Source: Przewalskia tangutica (Eukaryota; Streptophyta; Magnoliopsida; Solanales; Solanaceae). From it: 64,000 bases of DNA. Made by a program: the position numbers and the translations under genes. The notes beneath the pieces were generated by a model. That model saw nothing but the letters and a program-made list of their open reading frames with translations. It made no database searches and was not told where the DNA came from. Below, one piece after another: positions 7,418-19,533 of this stretch; the stretch's first letter is position 1, and each line of letters opens with the position of its first letter. The stretch lies in contig CM056723.1 of assembly GCA_029844215.1 (NCBI GenBank), positions 86,916,790-86,980,789 of the forward strand, in the 5' to 3' direction.

Positions 7418-10360
7418 CCCCTTGAAGTGCAAGACTTCTTCATCCACACTTAGAGATTTCAAGACTTGAAATACTCCCTCCCCTCTTCTTGTTGCTCTCG
7501 TCCAAGAGCACCCCTCCCCCTTTGTGAGCCTTGGCCGAAACATCTCCCCCCCACCCTCTTGAGTTGTTCCCGTAAAATACCCCCCCCCCCCTTGGTAGAA
7601 AAGTATTATCCAAGTATTGTTACTATTCCAAAATACCTTGGCCCAAATACCTTGTAGTATTCCAAGGTTACCCCTATACTAAAAGCCCAGAAATACTATT
7701 ATACTTTCCTTCAGTCACAAAACGAAACCCTAAGGAAAATCTTCATAGTTGGTTGAAGTGCTAAGTAGAAGTTGTTTAGAAACTTCTAAGGGTTGTTTGG
7801 AGCGGGTTGGAGCACCCAGAGTAGGAGCTAAACGTTGCTCAGGATCGACATTAAATCTTGGATAATTTTGGGCTTATCGAGGTAAATACTATTGTCCTTC
7901 TATTGTAATTGGAAATTACATACTGTAGTTGTATAGAAATGAGTATAAGATTCATAGAAGGATATTACAGAAGAGAATTGAACTGAAATCACTATAGAAG
8001 AATATTAAAGAAGAAGATTGAACTGTACTTACATAGGATTTGTATTCTGATGAACTTGTGTAGTTTAACGGGTAGGGAAGTGCTGCCCGATTTTTTTCGT
8101 AGAATAGAGAACCCCCTGCTTAGAATATTCTACAGAGTAGTCTAGACGTTGATAGACGTATATGACCCTTATAGGTTGAAAGTTCTGCGAGTAGCATGTT
8201 CTACTTGAAAGGTGGACAAGACTAGCCGGGTTATAGCGGTGGAGCGTTTTGCTAATTGTCGATAATCGTCGCGAGGTATGTGATTCTTCCTATCCTCTTG
8301 AGCATGATATTTTGAAAAGAATATATATAGTACGATAGACGTACGTGTGTTAACTGAATGTGGTTTTACTTCGATGTCTTTTGACTTGAGTCTCTATAAT
8401 AAGAATCTGAAGTATTTCAAAAGAATTATGAATCATTTTTGAAAGAAGAGTAATACTTGGTTTTAAAAGATTAAGAGTTATACTAGCTTTATGGGAAGTT
8501 AGGTATAACACCTTAAGAGAGATAAAAAGAACGGTTTACTTAATTGATTATGAACGCCTTGTATTGATTTCGGAAATGAGAATAAGTATCGAACAAACCA
8601 CTGCAGCGCTAATAAAGGGAAATGTATTGACTAATTAAGTATTATTAAAACCAGTAGAAACCTCCATCTGCACAGAAGCTAAGATGAGACAAAATGATAT
8701 TACATTTCCTAGATCATGGCTGCTTTAATAAGATTGTTATGAACAAGAATAACCTACTCACACATAAGGCATATGTTTCTCAAATTGTTTTAAAAGAGAA
8801 TTATATTATTAAGTGATTAAGACTATGAACTACGAAACCTTTCGAAAACGAGAAACTTGAGCATTTGAAATTAGGCAAACTTGAACGTTTGGAAAAGAAT
8901 GTTGTTACTTGATTTTACAAAAAAAAAGTGTTTTGGTTTACTTAAAAAGATAGTCACTCTATTTTTATACTACGGGTATTGTGTGACTTTTGTGAAAGAA
9001 ACGAATTTTTTAAAGAGTTAATGTAGGAAGTACTTTGGGGATAAAAACCCGAACTTGTTGACATAAAGTAGAAAGTACCTTGTGTGAATAACTTGATTAT
9101 GTTGGTTTGTGATAGCCTTGTATTACTTTCTTGATTTATTTGATAAGTAAACATGTTAGGATGCTACGTGTGTTAGTTTCTTGTGATGTTTGTGTAAAAG
9201 GTTATTCTTATTGTGCTTATGTTGTTTAACGATAAGCCGTTGTGCTAGTATTATATCACTCACCTCTTGACATGATATACCGGGGGTTAAGATGCCCTCC
9301 GATGCGAGGTATACCTCAGGCAGTCTGTGTGACTATGATTCGAGATACCTCATGCGGGTCCAGGTGGCCTATGCGGAGCTACGAGAGTTCCAGGTTAGTG
9401 TGCGGTCTTTATGGCCATGCGGTCTATGTGGCCATGCGGACCACGGGTCCAGGACGATGGCGGGGAGTAGCTACCCTCGATGCGGGGAATACCTCATGCG
9501 GGCCTATGTGTGTGGCCTATGCGGAGCTGCGGAAAGTTCCAGGATTTGACGCGCACATTGATACTGAGGGCGAGTGGCCCGCTTCGATCATATGGCGCGG
9601 TCTAGAAAGACCTCGTGATACAGTTTTATAACATTGTTGGTACTGTGGGTTTTAGTAGTCGGCTATGCCTTCGTACGTACCCCGTACGGTTTTATTATGA
9701 CACAGGTGGGACCTGGTGTTCATGTGTATTCCTTGGTTCTTTTATATCATAGACTGCCGGCAGTGAGGAAGGTATTACACGGGCATGATTGATGTTGTGG
9801 GCGTGAGACCCATAGTGATATTTGAGTGATAACTTTGAGGGCGTGAGTCCCTGACTTGACATGACTGCTTATTTATTGTGAACTGTAGTTTGGTTATCAT
9901 ATATGTCTCCTGCTTTATATAGACTACTATGATTTCATTTACAGTATTTTTAGTTTCACATACTTGGTACCTGTTGTACTGACCTCCTTCGGGGGGCTGC
10001 GTTCTTGCCGTAGGTAGAGGTACATCGGTTGTGGATCCTCGCTCATAGGATCACAGTTCAGCGTTTGGGAAGCTCCGTTTCTCCGGAGGCTTATCTTGGG
10101 TATAGTCCCCTGTCGTTGTAGGTACTTACATTCAGGGGTATGGCGGGGCCCTGTCCCGCCATTGTTGTTATATCATTCTTAAGTGCAGTAATCTTGTTAT
10201 GGGCAGAGTTGTAAAAGGGATGTAACTGTTCGGATTCAAGTTTATATATATATATATATATGCCGAAAGGCAACTTTTCTCAGATAAACTGTTTTACACT
10301 TCATGTTATTCCAAGTCTTGTTTTATATTCCGCTGATTTACTCTGATGTATGTCTACTTG

Positions 10361-10379
10361 GGTGCCCGGGGTAAGGCAC
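10361..10379 (+). other. U5 hairpin near LTR B2 end
   Basis: GGTGCC ... GGCAC inverted repeat about 25-45 bp before the LTR end; the equivalent is conserved in all LTR families here. Confidence 0.6.
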
Positions 10380-10408
10380 GATCACGGCCAGGTTGGTCGT
10401 GACAAAAG

Positions 10409-10420
10409 TGGTATCGAGCG
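10409..10420 (+). promoter_or_regulatory. Primer-binding site B2 (altered)
   Basis: TGGTATCGAGCG instead of TGGTATCAGAGC. The change (loss of A in CAG) fits the systematic CAG-to-CG pattern of this patch, so it may be consensus error and not a real mutation. Confidence 0.75.
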
Positions 10421-10465
10421 ATTAATCCTCAGAAAGTGTCTACAGACCGTATCTAGTAGAGTCTT

Positions 10466-10499
10466 GATTATCGGTGTTTTGTGCACCACACCAATAATC
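10466..10499 (+). other. Leader hairpin with GTGCAC loop, B2
   Basis: Same sequence as at 4141, stem and loop intact. Confidence 0.65.
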
Positions 10500-10611
10500 A
10501 GGAGGCTATAGGATATTTAGGATTGGTTTTCATTCTTCTCACTCTGAGATCGTGCCTTAGAGCTGTGTTATAAGTTGGACCCCTCTAACGTATTCCTTTC
10601 CTTTACCAGTT

Positions 10612-11622
10612 ATGCCTTCGCGTAAGGCAACCCGGGCCCAGAAGGGCAAGCGGCAAGGAGGCTGCGAGTAGAAACCTGAGGGTTACGAGCGCGAGCCCAA
10701 TCATCACCTAAGGTGGTGCTTCATTCGGGGAGTTCGCGACATCGCCACCCAATGAAGTTTAGCTGCGGCGGCGATTCCTCTGCGGCCATGGCATTTACAC
10801 CTTCGACCCGATGCGAAAGAAAAGATTGCAAAGAGACGACCCTGTTACTAGCTAGAGAGTTAGCAACCAGAGAGTATATTATGTATCGATTTATCGCGGA
10901 CCTTGATGATTATCTAAGAGAGGGTTGTGCAAGAGTAGCTCTTCAGTCAGGCTTGAGCATTGCATGCGTACGGGCTTATGCGCCTTGGCCGAAAGCGTAG
11001 GGATCGGCGGGTAACGGGATCGTGAAGAGGGCGAGCGGCAGGGTCCTTTGGTAACTTTCGAGGCGGACCTTCTCAGCAGCAGACGGGTTATGCGCCTCCG
11101 CCAGTGCAGAGTGGTCCTCCACAGACTTCAGGACGTTCGGGGTATGCCAGAGTTGGTCAGAACTCCAGGGCTTCTGGTTCACATCTATACGTAGGTTCTA
11201 GCCAGCCGGGTTCAGATTTTCCTCAGTGTTCACAGTATGGCAGACGTCATCCCGGGGAATGTCATCTTTTTGTTGGTGCTTGTTTTACCTGCGGCCGTCA
11301 GGGCCATGTGTCGAAAGGATGTCCTAGTAGGAGGGATGTAAGTAGGAGGACTCAACCTACCAGATTAGTTGCGGATTCAGTAATTCGGAGAGGAAGGGGT
11401 GTTAGCCAGAGGAGGCCACCCCCACCTCGGTGTGGCCGTTGTGGTAAGTGTCATTGTGGGGAGTGTCGTACTTCTTCGACATCTTGTTTTGCTTGCGGCC
11501 AGCAGGGCCATTTTGCGAGAAATTGTCCAACCAGAGGTGGCGCGGATGTAGAGACTCAGCATTCAGGACCAGTGACCAGTTCATCACCTTCCCTAGCTAT
11601 GCGCCCAACAGGGCAGGATTGA
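10612..11622 (+). pseudogene. gag: Gag-like protein, frameshifted (B2)
   Basis: Sister of the B1 gag. The start is recognisable (ATGCCTTCGCGTAAGGCA) but 10640-11060 contains many small indels relative to B1, mostly at CAG/CTG sites and C/G runs. From about 11104 it reads cleanly again for 172 codons with both CCHC knuckles (CFTCGRQGHVSKGC and CFACGQQGHFARNC) and ends ...RPTGQD. A clean half next to a corrupted half makes sequence error more likely than decay. The capsid core is absent, as in B1. Confidence 0.78.
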
Positions 11623-12243
11623 TTAGAACAACAAAGGGGAAGTAAAGCAGTAGATACAGGTATATCCTTAACCCTCTAGAGATTAGTATGTGTGATAAGA
11701 TGAGTATATCTTAAGTGTTTTGTTCTGATAGCATTGTGTTAATGTGATTAGAAATCATGGTTAGTTAGAAGGGTAAGTTTGGGGATAAAAAAAGTGTGAG
11801 CCTTAGAGTTTTATACGTGGAAACCTTAGAGGCGAGGCCATCGTGAGTAAAAGATTATTTTTATGTTTGACCCTTATCGGAGTGCATAGCGCACGTGAGA
11901 TATATTTGTGTGATAAGTCCCTGAGTAGTGTGAAATGAAAGAGGGTAGTTGAGCTAAGAAGACCACTAGGTTTTCGTGACTTGATTGTGAGATTGTTCCG
12001 GATCAGGGAACAAGAGTTTTGTGCGATAAGCAGGTCGGGTTGCGGACCGATTGCGGATCAACCCGTGGCCTGTAATGTGGTGGGGTCAGTTCAAGGTGGT
12101 CCCGACCAGGTGGCAGGGTCATGAGGGTGTTAGGCCCAAGTTTAGTTAACCATCGTACGAGTTCGTGGATGCGTTCGACCAGTAGTCGACCGATGAGGTC
12201 AGCCCATCTTATCTTTCAGTCAGGATCGTTTACTCAGCAGAGG
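11623..12243 (+). other. Non-coding spacer of B2 interior
   Basis: Near-identical copy of 5319-5938; no coding motif seen. Confidence 0.7.
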
Positions 12244-12985
12244 GTTATGCGAGATGTTATATCGGGAAGGTTGTAAGGCTGCACGAGGTGCCTACTTTCA
12301 CCTTATGTCAGGCAGGGGAGCCCAGGTTACGGCTATTTCTTTTTCTGGAAGTTTTACCAGGCAGGGTTAGGAACTCAGGTGAGTCTCAGTATCGCATTCG
12401 CCCTCGGGCCAGTGTTTGGATTTCAGGGGTAGCTGTGAGGATTGTTGCCTCCTGTTGAGGGAGTTTTTTATAGCTACCATTTAAGTATTCGGATATCGCC
12501 TCATGACGCCTTGTAGGGGCGGAAGTGTAAGTTGTCGGTCGATTGGTTCGATGTTGGCAAGATTCAGATAGTTGGTTCATACTTATTTCAGCAGGATGTG
12601 GATAGGGTGAAGCCTATCCAGGAGAGGTTATTGGCAGCTCAGAGTCAGCAGAAGTCATGCGGATAATCAACGTCGACACTTAGAGTTCAGGTTGACGGTG
12701 GGTTTTCTTGAAGGTACCACCCCGGAAAGGGTGTAACGAGTTTTGGAAAACAGAAAAAACTTAGCCGAGTTACTTTGGGCCTTTCAGATCATGTGAAGAA
12801 TAGGCCAGGTTGCCTATATGTTAGCATTTGCCATCCGAATTAGGAGGCAGTACGTCCGGTCTTTCATGTTGTTATGTTCGGAAAAGTATCGGAGATCCAT
12901 CCAGGGTGTTCCCAGTTAATGATGACCAAGTTGGAGGTAGTAACCCAGAGATTTTGGAAACTGAAGCAATAACAGAAAGGTGGTA
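12244..12985 (+). pseudogene. Integrase C-terminal remnant (B2)
   Basis: Near-identical to the B1 remnant, with the same stops and frameshifts, so the decay predates the tandem arrangement. Confidence 0.8.
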
Positions 12986-13272
12986 AGTTATGAGAAGGAG
13001 TTCGAGTGTACGAGGAGGGTACGACGAGTAAGGGAAGAAGCGAGCATGTGGTAAGAGAATAGAAGTGATCATTTCTTTTGTGAAATAAAGGTGCGAAGGG
13101 AATATCTTTTAGACCTTGGGTGGGCGCTTTTGTAGTGATGGAGGTGATTCCTCGTGGACTTGAAGTTGAGTAATTGCGCGTGTGTTATGTTATGGCCAGG
13201 TACGACATGATTGTTTTTGTAAGTATAGTAGTGAAGACTATACGGACGCATGTATGTTTTGAGACTTAGAAG

Positions 13273-13308
13273 GAACATTCGGGACGAATGTTTCTAAGGA
13301 GGGGAGAA
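13273..13308 (+). promoter_or_regulatory. Polypurine tract with upstream inverted repeat (B2)
   Basis: Same AAGGAGGGGAGAA tract and AACATTCG/CGAATGTT pair, abutting LTR B3. Confidence 0.88.
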
Positions 13309-16300
13309 TGTTATACCCCGTATTTCCAGAGTATGTACGTTAGGGCGTACGTACAAAAGTTGAGCCTTAAATTAGGCAAGGGACGAAAATTTTGTTCACA
13401 ACCCACGAAAAGAATTGTTTTCTGACGAAACGTTTTCCGGACTTTGCGAAGGGAAAATTACGGTTGCAACATTTATTATTTTTGCGGATTTTTCCGAGAG
13501 ATGAAATATTTTGGACCAACGCGAGGGCGACACTTGTCACCCTCAAGTGGACGATTTTGTGGGCAACATTCTTGGCGTTTTTTTGGTCAAGGAGTTGGTA
13601 GGATATTTTGTAGATATTTTGTGTAGTAGATGAGCAAGTGGGACCCACACACACTTGCCCAAATCTTCACCTTCCACTTGCCCACCACTTGTCTTAATCT
13701 TGGCCATTGATTTCCCTATAAATACCCCCTTGAAGTGCAAGACTTCTTCATCCACACTTAGAGATTTCAAGACTTGAAATACTCTCTCCCCTCTTCTTGT
13801 TGCTCTCGTCCAAGAGCACCCCTCCCCCTTTGTGAGCCTTGGCCGAAACATCCCCCCCCCCCTCTTGAGTTGTTCTCGTAAAATACCCCCCCCCCTTGGT
13901 AGAAAAGTATTCTCCAAGTATTGTTACTATTCCAAAATACCTTGGCCCAAATACCTTGTAGTATTCCAAGGTTACCCCTATACTAAAAGCCCAGAAATAC
14001 TATTATACTTTCCTTCAGTCACAAAACGAAACCCTAAGGAAAATCTTCATAGTTGGTTGAAGTGCTAAGTAGAAGTTGTTTAGAAACTTCTAAGGGTTGT
14101 TTGGAGCGGGTTGGAGCACCCAGAGTAGGAGCTAAACGTTGCTCAGGATCGAAATTAAATCTTGGATAATTTTGGGCTTATCGAGGTAAATACTCTTGTC
14201 CTTCTATTGTAATTGGAAATTACATACTGTAGTTGTATAGAAATGAGTATAAGATTCATAGAAGGATATTACAGAAGATAATTGAACTGAAATCACATCA
14301 GAAGAATATTAAAGAAGAAGATTGAACTGTACTTACATAGGACTGTATTTACAGTAGACTTGTGTAGTTTAACGGGTAGGGAAGTGCTGCCCGATTTTTT
14401 CCGTAGAATAGAGAACCCCCTGCTTAGAATATTCTACAGAGTAGTCTAGACGTTGATAGACGTATATGATCCTTATAGGTTGAAAGTTCTGCGAGTAGAA
14501 TGTTCTACTTGAAAGGTGGACAAGACTAGCCGGGTTATAGCGGTGAAGCGTTTTGCTAATTGTCGATAATCGTCGCGAGGTATGTGATTCTTCCTATCCT
14601 CTTGAGCATGATATTTTGAAAAGAATATATATAGTACGATAGACGTACGTGTGTTAACTGAATTTGGTTTTACTTCGATGTCTTTTGACTTGAGTCTCTA
14701 TAATAAGAATCTGAAGTATTTCAAAAGAATTATGAATCATTTTTGAAAGAAGAGTAATACTTGGTTTTAAAAGCTTAAGAGTTATACTAGCTTTATGGGA
14801 AGTTAGGTATAACGACTTAAGAGAGATAAAAGGAACGGTTTACTTAATTGATTATGAACGCCTTATATTGATTTCGGAAATGAAATAAGTATCGAACAAA
14901 CCACTGCAGCGCTAATAAAGGGAAATGTATTGACTAATTAAGTATTATTAAAACCAGTAGAAACCTCCATCTGCACAGAAGCTAAGATGAGACAAAATGA
15001 TATTACATTTCCTAGATCATGGCTGCTTTAATAAGATTGTTATGAACAAGAATAACCTACTCACACATAAGGCATATGTTTCTCAAATTGTTTTAAAAGA
15101 GAATTATATTATTAAGTGATTAAGACTATGAACTACGAAACCTTTCGAAAACGAGAAACTTGAGCATTTGAAATTAGGCAAACTTGAACGTTTGGAAAAG
15201 AATGTTGTTACTTGATTTTACAAAAAAAAGTGTTTTGGTTTACTTAAAAAGATAGTCACTCTATTTTTATACTACGGGTATTGTGTGACTTTTGTGAAAG
15301 AAACGAATCTTTTAAAGAGTTAATGTAGGAAGTACTTTGGGGATAAAAACCCGAACTTGTTGACATAAAGTAGAAAGTACCTTGTGTGAATAACTTGATT
15401 ATGTTGGTTTGTGATAGCCTTGTAATACTTTCTTGATTTGTTTGATAAGTAAACATGTTAGGATGCTACGTGTGTTAGTGTCTTGTGATGTTTGTGTAAA
15501 AGGTTATTCTTATTGTGCTTATGTTGTTTAACGATAAGCCGTTGTGCTAGTATTATATCACTCACCTCTTGACATGATATCTGGGGTTAAGGCCCTCCGT
15601 CGAGGTACACCTCGAGCGATGCAGTGTGACTATGATTCGAGATACCTCATGCGGGTCCAGGTGGCCTATGCGGAGCTACGAGAGTTCCATGTTAGTGTGC
15701 GGTCTTTATGGCCATGCAGTCTATGTGGCCATGCGGACAACGGGTCCAGGACGATGCCGGGGAGTAGCTACCCTCGATGCGGGGAATACCTCATGCGGGC
15801 CTATGTGTGTGGCCTATGCGGAGCTGCGGGAAGTTCCAGGATTTGACGCGCATTGATACCGAGGCGAGTGGCCCGCCGATCATATGGCGCGGTCTAGAAA
15901 GACCTCGTGATCTGATTTTATAGCATTGTTAGTGCTGTGGGTTTTAGTAGTCGGCTATGCCTTCGTACTTACCGTGACGGTTTTATTATGACACGTGGGA
16001 CCTGGTGTTCATGTGTATTCCTGGGTGCTTTTATATCATAGACTGCAGGAAGTGAGGAAGGTATTCCACGGGCATGATTTAGGTTGTGGGCGTGAGACCC
16101 ACAGTGATATTTGGGTGATGACTTTGAGGCGTGAGTCACGACTTGACATATCGCTTATTTATTGTGAGCGTAGTTTGGTTATCATACATGTCTCTGCTTT
16201 ATATAGACTACTATGATTTCATTTACGTATTTTCGTTCACATACTTGGTACTGTTATCGACCCCGCCGGGGCTGCGTTCATCCGCGGTAGAGTACACGGT

Positions 16301-16666
16301 GTTGATCCTCGCTCATGGTCACGATTCGGCGTTTGGGAAGCTCCGTTTCTCGGAGGCTTATCTTGGGTATAGTCCCACAGTCGTTGTAGGTACTTACATT
16401 CGGGGTATGGCGGGCCTGTCCGCCATTGTTGTTATATCATTCTTAGAGTGCGTAAATCTTGTTATGGGCGAGTTGTAAAGGGATGTATCTTGTTGGATTC
16501 AAGTTTTTATATATATATGCCGAAAGACAACTTTTCTCAGATAAACTGTTTTACACTTCATGTTATTCCATGTCTTGTTTTATATTCCGCTGATTTACTC
16601 TGATGTATGTCTACTTGGGTGCCCGGGGTAAGGCACCAGTCACGGGCCCGGGTTCGGGTCGTGACA
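13309..16666 (+). repeat. LTR B3 (3' LTR)
   Basis: 3358 bp, TGTTATACCCCG to GTCGTGACA, followed by the right TSD. The part at about 15580-16470 differs from B2 by many small changes at CAG/CTG and C/G runs. Confidence 0.92.
13717..13724 (+). promoter_or_regulatory. LTR B3 TATA box
   Basis: TATAAATA, same context as 1882. Confidence 0.75.
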
Positions 16667-16671
16667 AACAT
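16667..16671. repeat. Target-site duplication of B array, right copy
   Basis: AACAT, matching 1476-1480. Confidence 0.9.
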
Positions 16672-16708
16672 TCCCCCCCCCTTTAGAAACATTCGTCCCC
16701 GAATGTTC
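16671..16708 (-). promoter_or_regulatory. Polypurine tract and inverted repeat of A
   Basis: On the minus strand: AACATTCGGGGACGAATG followed by a TAAAGGGGGGGG-type tract. It was originally adjacent to the LTR at 1479 and is now separated by array B. Confidence 0.85.
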
Positions 16709-17042
16709 TTTTGGAGCCAATCTAATATCCCTCGGCACATCCTCGTACTTTACACTAATGGAACTTTATTATGCCACACATGGTCCTAATATATCATACA
16801 CGCATATCCACCCATCACTATCACACAAGAAAACAGATCCCAAGGGTGCATTAACGCTATCTTACTCCCATTCAAGGCCTAAAAGGATTCTCTTATCGTA
16901 CTTCCAACCTACTGCTAGCATACATACATAACCTTAATATTATCCACTCATGGCATTCCATCATACAACAATCCTATCATGCATACTAATCTCTAAAGGG
17001 TCAAAGGTATACCTGACGTCATATAGGCGGGTCAAAGGACCG

Positions 17043-18345
17043 CTAAAACTGAGAACCGCTACCACGACCTCTGCCGCGTCCTGCCGGTGTATGAATATCC
17101 TGCCTAGCCATTGAAGGTGAAGAACCCGCAACTGATCCAATAGGTTGTGCCATCCCACCAGTGCTACCTCTGGTCGGACAGTCTCTCGCCAAATGGCCCT
17201 GTTGGCCGCAAGCATAACAAGTTGTCGACCTAGTCCGACACTCTCCAAAATGAGATCTACCACAGTGACCACACCGAGGCAAAGGTGGCCTCCCCTGCAT
17301 ACTATCTTCGGATACCTGTGAACCTGCCGCCCCGGAGCCTTGACCTGCTCCTGAATATCCCCGGCGGTCAAACCACCCGCCGGAAGACCGGGAAGGGGCA
17401 CTCTGCGTTGGCGAAAATGTAGACCCAGCCTGCTGCTATCCACCCCAAAGCTATCCACGAAACCCCGCCGTCCCGGCCTCTTGGACTGGCCGACTGTCCG
17501 CCCTCACTCTCCCTGTCCTCAATCCCCTGTGCATACGCCTGCATCCTGGAAATATCCATACCCGGCTGAAGAGCCACTCCCAGACATGCAGTAATCATGT
17601 AACGATCTAACCCCATCACATAGCGGTGAACTCAGTCCGCCATGTACGCTACAATAGTGGGCGCATACCTGGCCAATGAATCAAACTCCAGGTTGTACTC
17701 CCTGATGGTCCTCCCATTATGTCTCAATGCCAAGAACCTATCCAAGCGAGCTCTCCTCGTCTCAGGGGGCAAAAAGTGACTGAGGAAGGCTTCCGTGAAC
17801 TCATCCCAAATAGCTGGAGGAGCACCCACACCTCTAGACAACACCCACGCCTCAAACCAATTCAACGCAATATCGCGTAACCGGTAATAAGCTAACACAA
17901 CGGGCTCCGTCTCCGAGGTCCTAAGCACCTGCATAGTCCGCCGCACCTGCCGAATGAACTCCTGAGGATCCTCCTCAAACCTCGACCCATAGAACTCGGG
18001 TGGATTACAACTCAGAAAGTCCCGAATCCTTAAACTGTCGGCTCTAGGGTTAGCCACCGGCTCCTGGCGGTGCTGCCCTGCCACAATGCTAGTCAACAAC
18101 CTGATCTGCTCTCCGTAATCCCTATACCCTGCCCCCGGCTGTGGAACTGGAGGCTCTGGTATCGCGGTATCAGTAGCCGCTGCTGCCTCGAACTCCGCTG
18201 AGGCTGGCGACGTCGTGGAACTCGCCGCCCGAAACATCATCTCCGGTAAAGACTGGGCATGTGCCCTTATAGCCCTCTGCTTCATACTCGCAGCTCCCTC
18301 AACTGCCTTGCCCTTCTGGGCCCTGGTTGCCTTACGTGGAGGCAT
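17043..18345 (-). pseudogene. gag: Gag of element A (one nonsense codon, later frameshift)
   Basis: Starts MPPRKATRAQKGKAVEGA at 18345. It carries the full Ty3/gypsy capsid core: SLRIRDFLSCNPPEFYGS, DPQEFIRQVRRTMQ, LNWFEAW, FTEAFLSHFLPPETRRAR, REYNLEFDSLARYAP. It stops at 17632-17634 with TGA after YMAD; the same frame then continues VHRYVMGLDRYMI, so this is a single CGA-to-TGA change. A later frameshift near 17450 precedes the knuckle CYACGQQGHLARDC (within 17043-17300). Only one composite knuckle module is seen, against two in B. The frame ends SGSQF, near the polypurine tract, with no protease. It is the best view of the intact Gag layout in this window. Confidence 0.88.
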
Positions 18346-18456
18346 CACTGCTATAAAAAGAATACGTCAGAGGGAGTCCAACTTATAACACAGCTCTAAG
18401 GCACGATCTCAGAGTGAGAAGAATGGAAACCAATCCTAAATATCCTGCAGCCTCCT

Positions 18457-18490
18457 GATTATAGATGTGGTGCACGACACACCGATAATC
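18457..18490 (-). other. Leader hairpin with GTGCAC loop, A
   Basis: Minus strand GATTATCGGTGT / ACATCTATAATC with loop GTCGTGCACC; GTGCAC is kept and the stem holds with one G-U pair. Confidence 0.62.
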
Positions 18491-18536
18491 AAGACTCTAC
18501 TAGACACGGTCTGTAGACACTTTCCGAGGACTAACT

Positions 18537-18548
18537 GCTCTGATACCA
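18537..18548 (-). promoter_or_regulatory. Primer-binding site (tRNA-Met), A
   Basis: Minus strand TGGTATCAGAGC, four bases from the LTR end at 18553. Confidence 0.9.
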
Positions 18549-18552
18549 CTTT

Positions 18553-19533
18553 TGTCACGACCCGACCCCGGGGCCGCGACTGGTGCCCTATTGGGGCACC
18601 CTGTCAGGTATACATCAGAGAATAGCAGCGGAACATACTTACACATAAACCTGAACAAAGTGAACATTACTGGCAAGCCGACAAGGCCGCCTTCCATAAA
18701 ATAAACTTAATCGAAAGTGAAACAGTACAACTTATTCTTACAGCCCAAACCACAGACGTGACTACAGACCTCTAGGAATAACAACTGTGGCGGGACAGGG
18801 CCCCGCCATACCCCCTGAATGTACAAAAGTCTATAACCTCAGGGAACCGTACCAAAAGACAAAGCCTCCGGAGAAATGGAGCTTTCCCAGAACTGAACAG
18901 TGATCCTAAGAGTGCGGATCAGCAAGCTACGAACCTCAACCTGCGGCATGAACGCAGCCCCCCGAAGGAGGTCAGTACAACAGGTACCAAGTATGCGAAA
19001 CTGGAAAAATACTGAAAATACCTCATAAGTCTTAAAATAACTGGAGACATGTATAAAAATCAGTTTACAGAACCCTGTACCTTACCAACAATGAGAATAT
19101 CAATCATATACTATACTGCATGAAAATAGGCAGCTCATAATCAAAGCAAGGTCATCCGCCTCACAGTATCATTAAGCACTCCTACTCCTGGGACTATTTC
19201 ACCCGCATGAGGTATTCCTCGCATAGGCTGTACTCACCCGCATGGGACTATTTCACCCGCATAAGCCCAACGGACTCGCATGAGGTATTCCTCGCATCGT
19301 GGGTAGCAAATCCACGGAACAGGTGGTATAACGATCTTGGGGATGTACCCCTCAGATATACTCTTACCCTGAAGCAGGTGGTATAACGATCTTGGGGATT
19401 TACCCCTCAGATATACTCTTACCCTGAAGAAGGTGGTATAACGATCTTGGGGGTTTACCCCTCAGATATACTCTTACCCCTCATACTGCATGCCTCGGAA
19501 TCCCTCATCGTAAGCATGTCCAAGGTGCATACC
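18553..19533 (-). repeat. Element A, 5' LTR (primer-site-proximal part)
   Basis: On the plus strand begins TGTCACGACCCGACCCC. It matches the 3' end of LTR C (36444-37053) in inverted orientation and is broken by the TGTTACACCCCG start of C at 19534. U5 inverted repeat GGTGCCC/GGGCACC at 18582-18600. Confidence 0.86.
19319..19490. repeat. Three tandem copies of a 56-bp unit
   Basis: Unit contains AGGTGGTATAACGATCTTGG and CCCCTCAGATATACTCTTAC; starts at about 19319, 19375 and 19431, inside LTR A. Confidence 0.85.

Larger units (their letters stand above)
7002..10404 (+). repeat. LTR B2 (middle LTR, full length)
   Basis: 3403 bp, beginning TGTTATACCCCG and ending GTCGTGACA. It serves as 3' LTR of the first interior and 5' LTR of the second. 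It holds the region deleted from B1, including a short AT dinucleotide run near 10245-10261 and a GGTGCC/GGCAC inverted repeat at 10361-10379. Confidence 0.92.
1481..16666 (+). mobile_element. Element B: three-LTR, two-interior tandem gag-only retrotransposon array
   Basis: Order: LTR (1481-4078), interior (4079-7001), LTR (7002-10404), interior (10405-13308), LTR (13309-16666). The three LTRs begin TGTTATACCCCGTA and end in GTGACA. Both interiors have a tRNA-Met primer site, a leader hairpin, a gag-like ORF with two zinc knuckles, a decayed integrase tail and an AAGGAGGGGAGAA polypurine tract. No protease, RT or RNase H was found. A single AACAT duplication flanks the whole array, so it behaves as one insertion that became a tandem, for instance by unequal recombination between LTRs of two copies. 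Confidence 0.9.
16667..19533 (-). mobile_element. Element A: interior and part of 5' LTR (gag-only)
   Basis: Minus-strand continuation of the LTR at 1-1479 after removal of the B array. The interior (about 16672-18552, 1.9 kb) holds only gag; less than 400 bp lies between the gag end and the polypurine tract, so pol is absent. The 5' LTR begins (3' end first) at 18553 and is interrupted at 19533 by element C. The remainder of A must lie beyond the right edge. Confidence 0.87.
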
